A stretch of DNA of 6,158 nucleotides, taken from the NCBI GenBank assembly GCA_016203825.1, contig JACQMA010000115.1, positions 1-6,158 of the forward strand, in the 5' to 3' direction. Below are positions 6,112 through 6,158 of this stretch, in pieces; the first letter of the stretch is position 1; every line of letters begins with the position of its first letter. The position numbers were made by a program, and so were the translations under genes. The DNA comes from Deltaproteobacteria bacterium (GTDB taxonomy: Bacteria > UBA10199 > 2-02-FULL-44-16). Under the pieces are notes generated by a model. It was not told where the DNA came from. It saw only the letters and a program-made list of their open reading frames with translations, and made no database searches.

Positions 6112-6158
6112 AAATTCGGGCACATCCTGGTGGTCGACGATGAGCCCGAGGTCCATAC
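6097..6158 (+). CDS. Response regulator, start of receiver domain (3' end outside window)
   Basis: Only the first 20 residues are inside the window. After MDEIQKFG comes HILVVDDEPEV, the first beta strand and the acidic pair (D14, D15) of a CheY-like receiver domain, which coordinates the magnesium ion needed for phosphorylation. The phosphorylated aspartate, the switch residues and any output domain lie beyond the edge. It could therefore be a single-domain regulator, a DNA-binding or NtrC-type regulator, a diguanylate cyclase or similar. It is divergent from the porin gene, so it might regulate it, but that is speculation. No strong ribosome site precedes the ATG (AGAAG at 6082-6086 is weak and ten bases away). 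Confidence 0.85.
   Translation, partial: MDEIQKFGHILVVDDEPEVH

Overview
The window comes from a Gram-negative (diderm) bacterium. Two proteins that work in outer-membrane biogenesis (a TamB C-terminus and an Omp85-family insertase) and a signal-peptide-bearing beta-barrel porin ending in phenylalanine leave little doubt about an outer membrane. Base composition looks moderate (about 50-55% GC by eye). The many-POTRA Omp85 protein next to tamB, and the OmpL-like (BBP2-type) porin, would fit a deltaproteobacteria-like or Bdellovibrionota-like lineage, but this taxonomic guess is weak and there is no rRNA or other marker to test it.

Left part (1-3800, + strand): the 3' end of a tamB-like gene, open at the window edge, is joined directly to a complete Omp85 gene. 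The stop of the first overlaps a possible ATG of the second (ATGA), but a GAGG ribosome site favours an ATG 12 bases further on. The Omp85 protein (897 aa from that start) has a signal peptide, seven consecutive POTRA-like repeats and a C-terminal 16-strand-type barrel with a VRGF lid-loop motif. Together the pair looks like a TAM-type module: TamB would form the periplasm-spanning bridge and Omp85 the outer-membrane insertase.

Middle part (3778-4688, - strand): a CDP-alcohol phosphatidyltransferase with an exact catalytic signature runs towards the Omp85 gene, and their coding ends overlap by 23 bases. Its ribosome site sits directly against the U-tract of a strong terminator that ends the porin gene upstream. 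There is therefore no room for a separate promoter between the two, and the lipid gene is probably expressed by terminator readthrough or from a promoter inside the porin gene.

Right part (4720-6158): a porin gene (- strand) and the first 20 codons of a response-regulator gene (+ strand) diverge from a 228-base intergenic region. That region holds a plausible promoter for each gene, an 8-bp inverted repeat at the predicted porin transcription start, a GC hairpin in the porin leader, and a 7-bp inverted repeat flanking the regulator's start codon.

All complete genes except the regulator fragment concern the cell envelope: outer-membrane protein insertion, lipid transport, phospholipid synthesis and outer-membrane permeability. 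I found no mobile element, CRISPR array, tRNA or rRNA. I see no clearly new multi-gene system. The least ordinary features are the seven-POTRA Omp85 paired with TamB and the terminator placed against the ribosome site of the lipid gene.
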